Below the pieces are notes generated by a model. The model saw only the letters and a list, made by a program, of their open reading frames with translations. It was not told the origin of the DNA and did no database searches. From NCBI GenBank assembly GCA_025359805.1, contig JANYDU010000039.1, positions 1 to 42,565 on the forward strand: a DNA stretch of 42,565 bases. Direction: 5' to 3'. This DNA comes from Bacteroidota bacterium (GTDB lineage Bacteria > Bacteroidota > Bacteroidia > UKL13-3). Made by a program: the position numbers and the translations under genes. Below, in pieces: positions 17,071 through 24,694 of the stretch (within the stretch, counting starts at the first letter, position 1; each line of letters begins with the position of its first letter).

Positions 17071-18153
17071 TTATTCAACATAAACTTTTAGTTTGGGAAG
17101 AACAGTTTTGGGATCTTCATATTCATAGTCTATCTTATCATTATCTTTTACTTTACGAATTCCCTCAAGAAGTATTCTTTCGTTTTCTTTTATTCCGGCT
17201 TTTACAACATATAAATCGGGCATTTCAGAGGCAATGGTAATTTCTCGGGAGTGAACCACATTGTTTTTATCAACCACAAAAACATATTTCTTTTCTAATA
17301 TTTCGTAAGTTGCTTTTTGAGGAATAATGATTGCATTTTTAAGTGGCACAGTCATTTCTACATTACCAGTTTCTCCATGTCTCAATAATTTATTTGGGTT
17401 AGGGAATGTGGCTCTAAAAGCAATATTTCCTGTTTCGTTATTAAAATCTGCTTCGATAGCTTTAACTACTCCTGGATATTCGAACAACTTATTATTTGCC
17501 ATTAACAAGTTTACTTTAAGTAGATTTTCCTCTGTGGCATTTGTTTTAAAATTTAAGTATTCCGCTTCAGGAACATTAAAGTAAACCCACATTTCACTAT
17601 TGTCAGACAAGGTGGAGAGAAGAGCGCCTTCATCTAACAAGCTTCCTAACCTTACTTGAAAACGATCCATGATACCATCAAATGGGGCTTTTACTTGTGT
17701 AAATCCTAAATGTACTTGTGCCAATGATAGCTCAGCTTTAGCCTTGTCTAATTTAGCTTTTGCTAAAGCCAATTCGTTTGGCGACACTACGTTTTTATCT
17801 GAAAGTTGTTTGGTATTTTGATATTCAATTTCTGCAAAATTAGCCTCGGCTTGTGCCTTTTGTTGTTCAGCTTGGTAAAGAAGAGGCATAATTTGAAACA
17901 TGAGCTGACCCTTTTTTACAAACTCACCTTCGTCTACAAATATTTTTTGCAAATAACCTCTTTCCAGAGCTCTAAGCTCAATGTGACTAACGGCATGAAT
18001 TTGACAAACGTATTCTCGTGTAATTGTTGTGTCTGTTTTTAAAGGACTTGTCACTAAGAATTTAGTTTCTTCTTCTTTTGCTTCTTTTTTTGAACCACAA
18101 CTTGCAAAATGCAGTGTGCAGCAAAAGGTAACGAACATGAAAAGTTTATTCAT
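17071..18153 (-). CDS. RND periplasmic adaptor lipoprotein (MFP)
   Basis: A 360-aa membrane-fusion protein that links the inner pump to the outer channel. The N-terminus ends in a lipobox, HFASC (Cys20), followed by GSKKEAKEEE. The biotinyl/lipoyl-like half-motifs flank a coiled-coil hairpin: GYLQKIFVDEGEFVKKGQLMFQI before and GFTQVKAPFDGIMDRFQV after (each quoted in part of the domain around 68-165). It is the first gene of the leftward efflux operon, 23 nt ahead of the pump gene. A long palindrome lies 44 nt upstream of its start and may control it. Confidence 0.93.
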   Translation of the reverse strand: MNKLFMFVTFCCTLHFASCGSKKEAKEEETKFLVTSPLKTDTTITREYVCQIHAVSHIELRALERGYLQKIFVDEGEFVKKGQLMFQIMPLLYQAEQQKAQAEANFAEIEYQNTKQLSDKNVVSPNELALAKAKLDKAKAELSLAQVHLGFTQVKAPFDGIMDRFQVRLGSLLDEGALLSTLSDNSEMWVYFNVPEAEYLNFKTNATEENLLKVNLLMANNKLFEYPGVVKAIEADFNNETGNIAFRATFPNPNKLLRHGETGNVEMTVPLKNAIIIPQKATYEILEKKYVFVVDKNNVVHSREITIASEMPDLYVVKAGIKENERILLEGIRKVKDNDKIDYEYEDPKTVLPKLKVYVE

Positions 18154-18196
18154 TATTTTTTTCTGTAGTAAATTTTTTAAGTAGATTATTTAATTG

Positions 18197-18218
18197 GCTT
18201 TATGAAATTTCATAAAGC
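18197..18218. promoter_or_regulatory. 22-bp perfect palindrome upstream of the RND operon
   Basis: The half-site GCTTTATGAAA is followed directly by its exact reverse complement, with no spacer. It lies 44 nt before the MFP start codon. No T-run follows on the minus strand, so it is not a terminator of the gene upstream. It looks like a dimeric repressor or activator site. Its TTTATG/CATAAA halves resemble those in the LysR element but face the opposite way. Confidence 0.6.
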
Positions 18219-18311
18219 GTATTTTTAGCACTGTTTTAGTAGTACATGGCTTGGGATAAAAATCAAACAATTATTTATGAGTTTAATTTACTATCCCAAC
18301 AAATTTGAGTG

Positions 18312-18743
18312 TCAAATTCTATATACTTGATAGGAAATGTATAGGGGAGATTTTGAGAAAGAATGAGGATGACTAAAGGAAGTAAAATTTTGATTTATAT
18401 TATTGTGTTCAATAAAACGGTGAAAACAAATGGAAGTGGTTTGTTGATATGATTTAAAACCTTTTCTTGAGTAAGAAAAATTATCCTCTTCTTCAATTTC
18501 AAAAAGAGATAAATTTATGGTGTGATTATCCTTTTCAGGCTTAACAATTTTGTCGTTGTATAAGAAAGAATCATTATCCTTTATACTATCAATATTGTTT
18601 CTCTCAACAATATTATTATTTAAATAAATGTGGTCAAATTTTGCGTGAGCAGAAAATAAATTAGCACCGCTTATAATAGATAATAGAAAAATAAAAATCT
18701 TAAATCTTATTGTTTGTGAGATATGTAACTTATGTTGATTCAT
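18312..18743 (-). CDS. Hypothetical secreted protein beside lysR
   Basis: A 143-aa protein I do not recognise. It begins with a basic n-region and a hydrophobic stretch (about 14-30), and has a plausible signal peptidase I site SAHA-K near residue 35. The rest is polar, rich in Asn, Asp, His and Ser, with no cysteine-based or repeat motif beyond several histidines near 105-127 (CFHRFIEHNN, FSHPHSF). It is divergent from lysR and precedes the efflux operon by 158 nt. The 40-bp LysR element lies about 97 nt upstream of its start in the same orientation as at the SbtA/CA operon. It may be a LysR target. It could also be a spurious frame, since composition is low in complexity. Confidence 0.5.
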   Translation of the reverse strand: MNQHKLHISQTIRFKIFIFLLSIISGANLFSAHAKFDHIYLNNNIVERNNIDSIKDNDSFLYNDKIVKPEKDNHTINLSLFEIEEEDNFSYSRKGFKSYQQTTSICFHRFIEHNNINQNFTSFSHPHSFSKSPLYISYQVYRI

Positions 18744-18840
18744 AATTAATTGCCTATATAATTTAACTAAGAGTTTTATTAAAATATTTTAGGGATTAAT
18801 TTTATTCTGCAATAATCGAAGATATAAAGAAGATATTAAT

Positions 18841-18880
18841 ATTTATATTTGTTATGATACACATAAAAAATATTTATGAA
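18841..18880. promoter_or_regulatory. Candidate LysR operator and lysR promoter
   Basis: This is the partner of 12281-12320 (34/40 identical). It contains TATATTTG (18844-18851), an exact -7 promoter box for lysR, and the inverted repeat CATAAA-N5-TTTATG (18862-18878), whose right arm overlaps the lysR start codon (18876). LysR bound here would cover its own promoter, consistent with autorepression, while able to act on the leftward gene at 18743. Binding is inferred. Confidence 0.6.
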
Positions 18881-19799
18881 TTATACCTTAAATCAACTTC
18901 AAATTTTTTTAAAAATTGTACAAACACAAAGCGTTACAAAAGCTTCAGAAGAATTGCATTTAACACAACCGGCAGTTTCCATTCAACTCAAAAATTTTCA
19001 AAACCAATTTGAAATTCCATTAACCGAGGTTGTTGGCAGAAAAATTTATATCACAGATTTTGGGAAAGAAATTGCTGAGGCTGCCGAAAATATATTAAAT
19101 CATGTACACGCTATTAATTACAAAACATTAGCTTATAAAGGTCAATTGACGGGGCGGTTAAAGATTTCAGTAGTGTCAACTGGAAAATATGTGATGCCCT
19201 ATTTTTTATCTGATTTTATGAAACAACATGCTGGAATAGAATTAATAATGGATGTAACTAATAAAAATAAAGTGATTGAGAGTTTAGAAAATAATGAAAT
19301 TGATTTTGCTCTTGTTTCTATTTTACCAAAAACATTAAATATCGAAAAACTTGATTTGCTTCAAAATAAATTATACTTGGTAGGCAACACCAAAACAACA
19401 TTTAAAAAGGATATTAAAACAAAAGCCATTTTTAAAAATTTGCCGTTAATTTTTAGAGAAAAAGGTTCGGGCACAAGGCAAGCAATGGAGAGCTTTATTG
19501 AACGTAATAATTTATCAGTTTTAAAGAATATGGAGCTGACATCAAACGAAGCCGTTAAACAAGCTTTGTTGGCTGGCTTAGGGTATTCAATTATGCCGCT
19601 AATAGGAATTAAAAATGAGTTGTACAATAATGAACTGCAAATTATTCCAATCAAAGGCTTACCCATCAAAACTACTTGGAGTTTAATTTGGTTAAAAGGG
19701 AAAAAATTTTCACCTACGGCAAGTTCGCTCCTAAATTATATGAAGAAAGAAAAGTCTAAAATTGTACATGATAAATTTAAGTGGTATGAACAGTATTAG
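18876..19799 (+). CDS. LysR-family regulator, CbbR/CmpR-like
   Basis: A 307-aa LysR-type transcription factor. The N-terminal winged helix-turn-helix (about 1-60) has the motif SVTKASEELHLTQPAVSIQL. The effector domain follows (about 90-300), with REKGSGTRQAMESFI near 195, a stretch typical of the CbbR/CmpR/CysL branch. In autotrophs, CmpR and CbbR control bicarbonate uptake and carbon fixation genes, which fits the SbtA/carbonic anhydrase operon in this cluster. The shared 40-bp element in front of this gene and that operon supports a direct link. The start is the ATG of MNYTLNQLQIF, the normal LysR N-terminus. A terminator follows. Confidence 0.9.
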   Translation: MNYTLNQLQIFLKIVQTQSVTKASEELHLTQPAVSIQLKNFQNQFEIPLTEVVGRKIYITDFGKEIAEAAENILNHVHAINYKTLAYKGQLTGRLKISVVSTGKYVMPYFLSDFMKQHAGIELIMDVTNKNKVIESLENNEIDFALVSILPKTLNIEKLDLLQNKLYLVGNTKTTFKKDIKTKAIFKNLPLIFREKGSGTRQAMESFIERNNLSVLKNMELTSNEAVKQALLAGLGYSIMPLIGIKNELYNNELQIIPIKGLPIKTTWSLIWLKGKKFSPTASSLLNYMKKEKSKIVHDKFKWYEQY

Positions 19800-19984
19800 T
19801 TTTTCTCCAATAACCCATTCTCAAAAAGGTTTAAAATTAGCCAAATGAGGTGTTAAATTTTAGGTGATTATTTAAAAAATTTGAAACCTTAACAACAATC
19901 TGTACCCATTTTTATAATTAAAACTTCCGTCTCATGAGTATTGTGCGCAGAAGAATCTAAAATATCAACAGAATCAAATAGTCA

Positions 19985-20025
19985 AGCCGCCATTACCTGA
20001 AGGTAAGTGACGGCTCTTATTTTTT
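19985..20025 (+). terminator. Terminator after lysR
   Basis: An imperfect hairpin: AGCCG (19985-19989 region) pairs with CGGCT, and the inner ATTACC pairs with GGTAA around a TGAA tetraloop, with one mismatch and one bulge. TTATTTTTT follows. It lies between the convergent lysR and T9SS-protein genes. Confidence 0.65.
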
Positions 20026-20040
20026 GGGAAATTATGAATT

Positions 20041-20781
20041 TTATTGTTTAACTATTTTTTGAGTAGCTATTCCTTCATTTGTTTGTAATACGCATTGATA
20101 AATTCCAGCAGGAAGGTATTGCGTATTTAAAGGGATAGTATTTTTACCCGCCAAAAATGTTGTGTTCTCGGTAATTACATTCATCATTTCTTTTCCTGTT
20201 ATATCGTAAATATGAATGCTACCTGTGTTATTTTGTTTTAAGGAAAATGAAATTTCTGTGTTTGAAATTACGGGATTTGGAAAACTTGAAAATGACAATG
20301 AATTATTTTTTACATCATTAATTCCAGAGGAAGTGCTTGCTGTAAATTTTAAATCATTTCCTTGTGTGCTTATAAAAAGTCCGTTGTTGGATTCATTGGT
20401 TTCGGTAATTACTTTTTCGTTATCTACATAAACCAATAAACGGTATGTTCCATTTGGAGGAACAGTAGCTACTTTATTTACATCAATTGTCCAGTTGGTT
20501 ACATCTCTTGATGAATTTCCACTAATAGAAGGCACATCACTACTTTCTAAAAGATAAGATTGATCTAAACTGGTAACACCTGGAGGAACAAAATAGATAC
20601 CTACTTTAAAATTACTTGCTCCAGTATTTTCGTTTGATAAAATAGTGAAGTAAATGTCTTTAATAATGCCTGTGGTTTGATTGTACTCGTATCCAGCACT
20701 AATATTTCCAATGCTTAAATCTTGTGCTTGAGTAGTAAATAATCCTAAGGCAAAGAGAGAAGTTGTAATTATTTTTTTCAT
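20041..20781 (-). CDS. CARDB-domain secreted protein with T9SS sorting domain
   Basis: A 246-aa exported protein. The signal peptide is MKKIITTSLFALGLFTTQAQ, cut before Asp21 or nearby. A CARDB-like immunoglobulin fold follows (about 22-135), ending in the characteristic ETNESNN. The last 80 or so residues (FSSFPNPVISNTEISF, YDITGKEMMN, LPAGIYQCVLQ, final KIVKQ) form a type A T9SS sorting domain. It is therefore surface-attached or released. It lies 102 nt downstream of the response regulator gene, with an inverted repeat in the gap that resembles one before the regulator, suggesting regulation by that system. An earlier ATG at 20802 is possible and would lengthen the n-region by seven residues. 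Confidence 0.85.
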   Translation of the reverse strand: MKKIITTSLFALGLFTTQAQDLSIGNISAGYEYNQTTGIIKDIYFTILSNENTGASNFKVGIYFVPPGVTSLDQSYLLESSDVPSISGNSSRDVTNWTIDVNKVATVPPNGTYRLLVYVDNEKVITETNESNNGLFISTQGNDLKFTASTSSGINDVKNNSLSFSSFPNPVISNTEISFSLKQNNTGSIHIYDITGKEMMNVITENTTFLAGKNTIPLNTQYLPAGIYQCVLQTNEGIATQKIVKQ

Positions 20782-20833
20782 TGTTTGTCGATTTTTTTTC
20801 ATGAGCAAATTTGGAGCAAAGTATCATTTGCTA

Positions 20834-20855
20834 CAACTACATTTCCATGTAGTTG
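20834..20855. promoter_or_regulatory. Inverted repeat upstream of the CARDB/T9SS gene
   Basis: CAACTACAT (20834-20842), a TTCC spacer, then ATGTAGTTG (20847-20855): a perfect 9-bp inverted repeat. The right arm ATGTAGTT recurs at 21569-21576 with the same 4-nt spacing from ACAT. No T-run adjoins it on either strand, which argues for an operator rather than a terminator. Confidence 0.55.
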
Positions 20856-20883
20856 CTTTGCATTATCAGAACTAAAATAATTG

Positions 20884-21522
20884 CTAAATCTCGCCTTTAA
20901 GTGATTTGCTGATTACTTCTGTTTTACTGTTTACTTGTAATTTGAGGTAAATATTTTTGATATGAAAACGAACGGTATCAATTGAAATGGAAAGTCTATC
21001 GCCAATCATTTTGTAACTTAATCCATCTACAAGAGCTTGAATAATTTGCCGCTCGCGAGATGATAATTCCGATTCGTTTTTTTGTTTTGGAGGATTAAAA
21101 TACTCGATTACTTTTCGGGCAATTGCTGGCGACATGTAGCTTCCTCCCAATCGAATAATTTTTATGGCTTCAGTAATTTCTGGAAATGGAGTTCCTTTTA
21201 ATAAATAACCTGTAGCACCTGCACAAATAGATTTAAAAATTCTGTTTTCATCTTTAAAAACAGTGAGCATAATAATGTCGGTAATTTTTAATTTTTCTTT
21301 GATGAGTTTAATGCCTTCAATGCCGCTCATGCCCGGAAGACCAATATCTGTTAGCACTACATCCACTATCAATTTTTCCTTTTCAACGGTTTCGAAAAAT
21401 GATTCAACGGATTCAAAAGAGTAAATTTCATTAAATAATTCTTGGGTTTGAAAATAAACTTCAATACCATTTCTTATCACATAATCATCCTCTATAATAG
21501 AGATATTGATACGTTTTTCCAT
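20884..21522 (-). CDS. NarL/FixJ-family response regulator
   Basis: A 212-aa two-component regulator. The receiver domain (about 5-122) has acidic EDD (11-13), phospho-acceptor Asp59 in LTDIGLPG, Thr87 and Lys109 (YLLKGTP). A LuxR-type helix-turn-helix (about 150-205) contains LSSRERQIIQALVDGLSYKMIGDRL in part and TVRFHIKNIY. It is 56 nt downstream of the sensor kinase gene in the same direction and is its obvious partner. A site resembling the inverted repeat before the CARDB gene lies 36-56 nt upstream of its ATG, so autoregulation is plausible. Confidence 0.95.
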   Translation of the reverse strand: MEKRINISIIEDDYVIRNGIEVYFQTQELFNEIYSFESVESFFETVEKEKLIVDVVLTDIGLPGMSGIEGIKLIKEKLKITDIIMLTVFKDENRIFKSICAGATGYLLKGTPFPEITEAIKIIRLGGSYMSPAIARKVIEYFNPPKQKNESELSSRERQIIQALVDGLSYKMIGDRLSISIDTVRFHIKNIYLKLQVNSKTEVISKSLKGEI

Positions 21523-21557
21523 CTTAGCAAATGTTAGTTATTCAACTATTTATCAAA

Positions 21558-21578
21558 CCCACATGTTGATGTAGTTAC
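21558..21578. promoter_or_regulatory. Candidate response-regulator site upstream of the regulator gene
   Basis: CCCACAT-gttg-ATGTAGTTAC aligns with ACTACAT-ttcc-ATGTAGTTGC at 20836-20856. The arms are less symmetric here, but the right arm is nearly identical and the spacer is the same length. The centre is about 46 nt upstream of the regulator ATG. Confidence 0.45.
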
Positions 21579-24533
21579 TTAAATTGATTTACAAATGAGT
21601 TTTACATGAAATCCATTTTGTTGCCATATTTCTATTGAGGCGGGAATTTTGTCGGCACGCATTTTCATATTTTTTAATCCTTGTCCTTGTGTTGAGTTTG
21701 CGGCTTTTAATTTTCCATTATCACTTACAAGCAGTTCAAATTTTCCGTTTCCATTTTTTAAATCAATTGTTACTTCTGTACATTTTGAATGCTTGGCAAT
21801 ATTGTGGATACACTCTTTAAAAATTAAAAACAATTCTTGTCGTACTGTTAAGTTTATAGTTTTATCCGAGTTTAAATTATGATTAAATATGACATCTATT
21901 TCTAAGGGCAATAACATCGCATCTGCATGTTCGCGCATTCGGTCAATGAGGTTTCCAGCTTTATCATTTCGCGCATCAACCGACCATAACACATCGCTCA
22001 TTGTAGAGGTGGCAAGCCTGCTTGTTTCGGCAATTTTATTTAGCTCATTTTTATTTTTATCAATATCTAAATGTGCATGTTTGATAAGTTCGGTATGAAT
22101 AGAAATTCGTGTAAGTAAACTTCCAACTTCATCATGTAAATCGCTTGCAATTTTGGTTCTGAGATGTTGAATTTTTAATAATTGTTTGATTCGATATTGA
22201 AAAACAGAATAAACTAATGCTATTAATAAAACAATTTCGATCAAAATAAACCACCACTGTTTATAAAATATTGCCGACATATAAATAGGTAAATTTATTT
22301 CATTCATACTCATTTTGCCTTTGCTGTTTATGCCTCTAATATGTAACGAGTAGTTGCCCGCAGGAATACTGCTAAGCCTAAGTGTATGTTGGTTTTCAAG
22401 GCTTATCCAATTTGAGTTTAATCCTTCAAGCATATATTCAAAACGATTATGCTGTGGGTCGAAATAATCATTCAATGCAAATGAAAAGGAAACAAAAATA
22501 TCTTTATAAGTAAGGTTGATATGGTCTAATAAATTTAAACCAAAAATATTTTCATTCTCACTATTCGATTTGCTGTCGAACTTACTATAGCCAATTAAAA
22601 TAATTTTTGGTGAAGAGATTTTTGCTGCGATTTTTTCAGGGTCAAAAACAGTGATTCCATTTATGCTACCTAAAAATACTTTTCCATTGCTACTCTTAAA
22701 AGCGGATATGGTATTAAACTCACTATCGGTAATTCCATCACGAATTCCGTAGTTAATAATTTCGTGAGTTATTTTATTAAAACTACATAACCCATTATCA
22801 GTACTTAGCCATAATATATTTTTATGTTCGATGCCACAATACACCACATTGTTGGGGAGCCCATTGGCTGTTGTAAAATTTTCTATTGTATTTTTTTGAG
22901 TATCAATTTTAATAAGCCCACCTCCATTTGTGCATAGCCATACTATTTTATTTTTATCTTCATAAACCCATAACACTTCTTCAATTACCAATTTTTTATT
23001 AGCCATTGAATAATAATCTGTAATTCCTTTTTGCTCCGAATATTTTACCAAACCTGCACTACATGCAAGCCACATAGCACCATCATTTGAGGGAATAATT
23101 TTCCAGATATGAATATTGCGTAGGTTGTATTTGTTATTTACATCTCGAACATCTGTGAGTGTTTTTGTTTTGAAGGAATATTTTTGCAAGCCTCTATATG
23201 AACCTAAAAAAACATACTCATCATTCGGTTTATAAAGTCCATAGAAAGAAATACCAGGCACCAAGCACTCTAATGCTAACTTCTTTTTATCAAACCTTAA
23301 AAACCCCGCAGTTGAAGTCATATATACATATCCATTTGTATCATTAACTATTGTAAATGGATTTGGATTCACCATCCTTTTTAATTCTTTATAATATACC
23401 AAATACCGTTCTGTTTTTTTTGTATTGGGATGATAGCGGAATAAGCCATTATAAGTTCCTATATATAGATACCCTTTTTCATCTTCGCAAATGCCGCGTG
23501 TGCTTATTTTGCTAACTCCTGGCTGATTCCATAATAGTTTTTCGAAGTTACTTTCTTCTAAATTAATTTTAATAATTCCTCCGTCTGTGCCTAACCAAAT
23601 CACTCCATTTTCATCCTTGTATGAATAAATAATATTGCTTCCAAAATCATTTTTAAAAGGGGTTAACCAACTATAACTTAAACAAGTGTTTTTATGAAAA
23701 TCAATCAATAATAATTTTCCTTTACGACAACCAACAATATAGGTATTTCCATATTTTGAAATGGACATAGGCAGGGTGTTTAATTTGTTTAATGAGTCCA
23801 ACATTTTATTTGGAATAATAGCACCGCTTTTCTTATCAAAACAAAAAATTCCTATATTATTTACGCCACAAAATCCAATTTCATTTTCGATATTAAAACA
23901 GGTAAAAAAAGCATCAAAACGAAGGCTCATTTCGGTACGTTTAAATGCATTATTGATGCATATTAATTTTGATTTGGCACTACAATACCAAATATTATTT
24001 TCCTTATCGCATTGCATGTTTAGTAGCGAGCTACTATCAGTTTCGCGATAAATTTCCTCCAATTCATCTTTATTGTTTATCCTAAGTATGCTGCCATCTT
24101 TTGTGCCAACAAGTAATCTTTTATTATTATCAAAACACAAACTTGATATTCCAGAAAATGAAAGAGCACGAGGTTTATTTGAAGTGTAGAAATAATATTT
24201 TTTAATAATGCCATTTAATTGATCGAGTTTGTTCAATCCATTATCTGTGGCTATCCACAAACAATTATTTTCTTTTGATTCGAGGATGTAGTTTACTTGT
24301 TTATTTGACAACTCTTTTTCACTACCCCCTTGATTGATAATTTTAAAATTATAGCCATCATATCGGTTTAATCCGTTTGACGTTCCAAACCAAACAAAAC
24401 CCTGTTGATCTTTTATAATACTGGAAACATAACGGTTACTTAATCCATCAGAAGTTCCTAAATATTCCACCTGTGCTTTAGAAGAAAAAGTGTGTAGAAT
24501 AATTAATATTAAGATTAAATATTGTTTTATCAT
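21579..24533 (-). CDS. Beta-propeller (Reg_prop/Y_Y_Y) sensor histidine kinase
   Basis: A 984-aa membrane sensor. A signal peptide (about 1-20) is followed by two seven-bladed propellers built from Reg_prop-like repeats (for example GLSNRYVSSIIKDQQGFVWFGT, quoted in part, and later WLSTDNGLCSF), a Y_Y_Y domain (about 660-755), and a transmembrane helix (about 765-785). The cytoplasmic kinase follows, with phospho-acceptor His800 in DLHDEVGS (HisKA_3) and a HATPase region (IHNIAKHSK, SDNGKL, GQGLKNM). Unlike Bacteroides hybrid systems, there is no fused receiver or AraC domain; the NarL-type regulator is the next gene. Such sensors often detect periplasmic oligosaccharides, but no polysaccharide locus adjoins. 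Confidence 0.93.
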   Translation of the reverse strand: MIKQYLILILIILHTFSSKAQVEYLGTSDGLSNRYVSSIIKDQQGFVWFGTSNGLNRYDGYNFKIINQGGSEKELSNKQVNYILESKENNCLWIATDNGLNKLDQLNGIIKKYYFYTSNKPRALSFSGISSLCFDNNKRLLVGTKDGSILRINNKDELEEIYRETDSSSLLNMQCDKENNIWYCSAKSKLICINNAFKRTEMSLRFDAFFTCFNIENEIGFCGVNNIGIFCFDKKSGAIIPNKMLDSLNKLNTLPMSISKYGNTYIVGCRKGKLLLIDFHKNTCLSYSWLTPFKNDFGSNIIYSYKDENGVIWLGTDGGIIKINLEESNFEKLLWNQPGVSKISTRGICEDEKGYLYIGTYNGLFRYHPNTKKTERYLVYYKELKRMVNPNPFTIVNDTNGYVYMTSTAGFLRFDKKKLALECLVPGISFYGLYKPNDEYVFLGSYRGLQKYSFKTKTLTDVRDVNNKYNLRNIHIWKIIPSNDGAMWLACSAGLVKYSEQKGITDYYSMANKKLVIEEVLWVYEDKNKIVWLCTNGGGLIKIDTQKNTIENFTTANGLPNNVVYCGIEHKNILWLSTDNGLCSFNKITHEIINYGIRDGITDSEFNTISAFKSSNGKVFLGSINGITVFDPEKIAAKISSPKIILIGYSKFDSKSNSENENIFGLNLLDHINLTYKDIFVSFSFALNDYFDPQHNRFEYMLEGLNSNWISLENQHTLRLSSIPAGNYSLHIRGINSKGKMSMNEINLPIYMSAIFYKQWWFILIEIVLLIALVYSVFQYRIKQLLKIQHLRTKIASDLHDEVGSLLTRISIHTELIKHAHLDIDKNKNELNKIAETSRLATSTMSDVLWSVDARNDKAGNLIDRMREHADAMLLPLEIDVIFNHNLNSDKTINLTVRQELFLIFKECIHNIAKHSKCTEVTIDLKNGNGKFELLVSDNGKLKAANSTQGQGLKNMKMRADKIPASIEIWQQNGFHVKLICKSI

Positions 24534-24543
24534 TATTGAGCAT

Positions 24544-24551
24544 CAAATGTA
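24544..24551 (-). promoter_or_regulatory. -7 promoter box for the sensor kinase
   Basis: The minus strand reads TACATTTG, an exact TAnnTTTG match, only 10 nt from the kinase ATG. No -33 partner is evident. If used, the leader is a few bases long. Confidence 0.4.
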
Positions 24552-24639
24552 TGCAAGAAAATAAAAACATTTTGAATAGGATGAATGTAATGTATAGTTG
24601 AGTAAATTTTCATAATTGTAGGTGTTAATAAATACCAAC

Positions 24640-24672
24640 AAAAAACCCATCCCTTGAGTAAGGATGGGTTTT
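24640..24672 (-). terminator. Terminator of typA
   Basis: AAAACCCATCC (24642-24652) pairs with GGATGGGTTTT (24662-24672), an 11-bp stem with a 9-nt loop. On the minus strand a run of T follows GGG. It lies 23 nt beyond the typA stop codon. Confidence 0.88.
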
Positions 24673-24694
24673 AATTTTTATTGCAAAATGTAAC

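Noticed and set aside
18197..18218. Palindrome considered as the terminator of the hypothetical gene at 18312
   Set aside because: A perfect palindrome leaves no loop and there is no downstream T-run on the minus strand.
19934..19960. Tiny ATG frame between lysR and the T9SS gene
   Set aside because: Only eight codons, with no promoter or initiation signal; no support as a gene.
20834..20855. Hairpin considered as the terminator of the response regulator gene
   Set aside because: No T-run follows on either strand, and a related sequence lies before the regulator, which fits an operator better.
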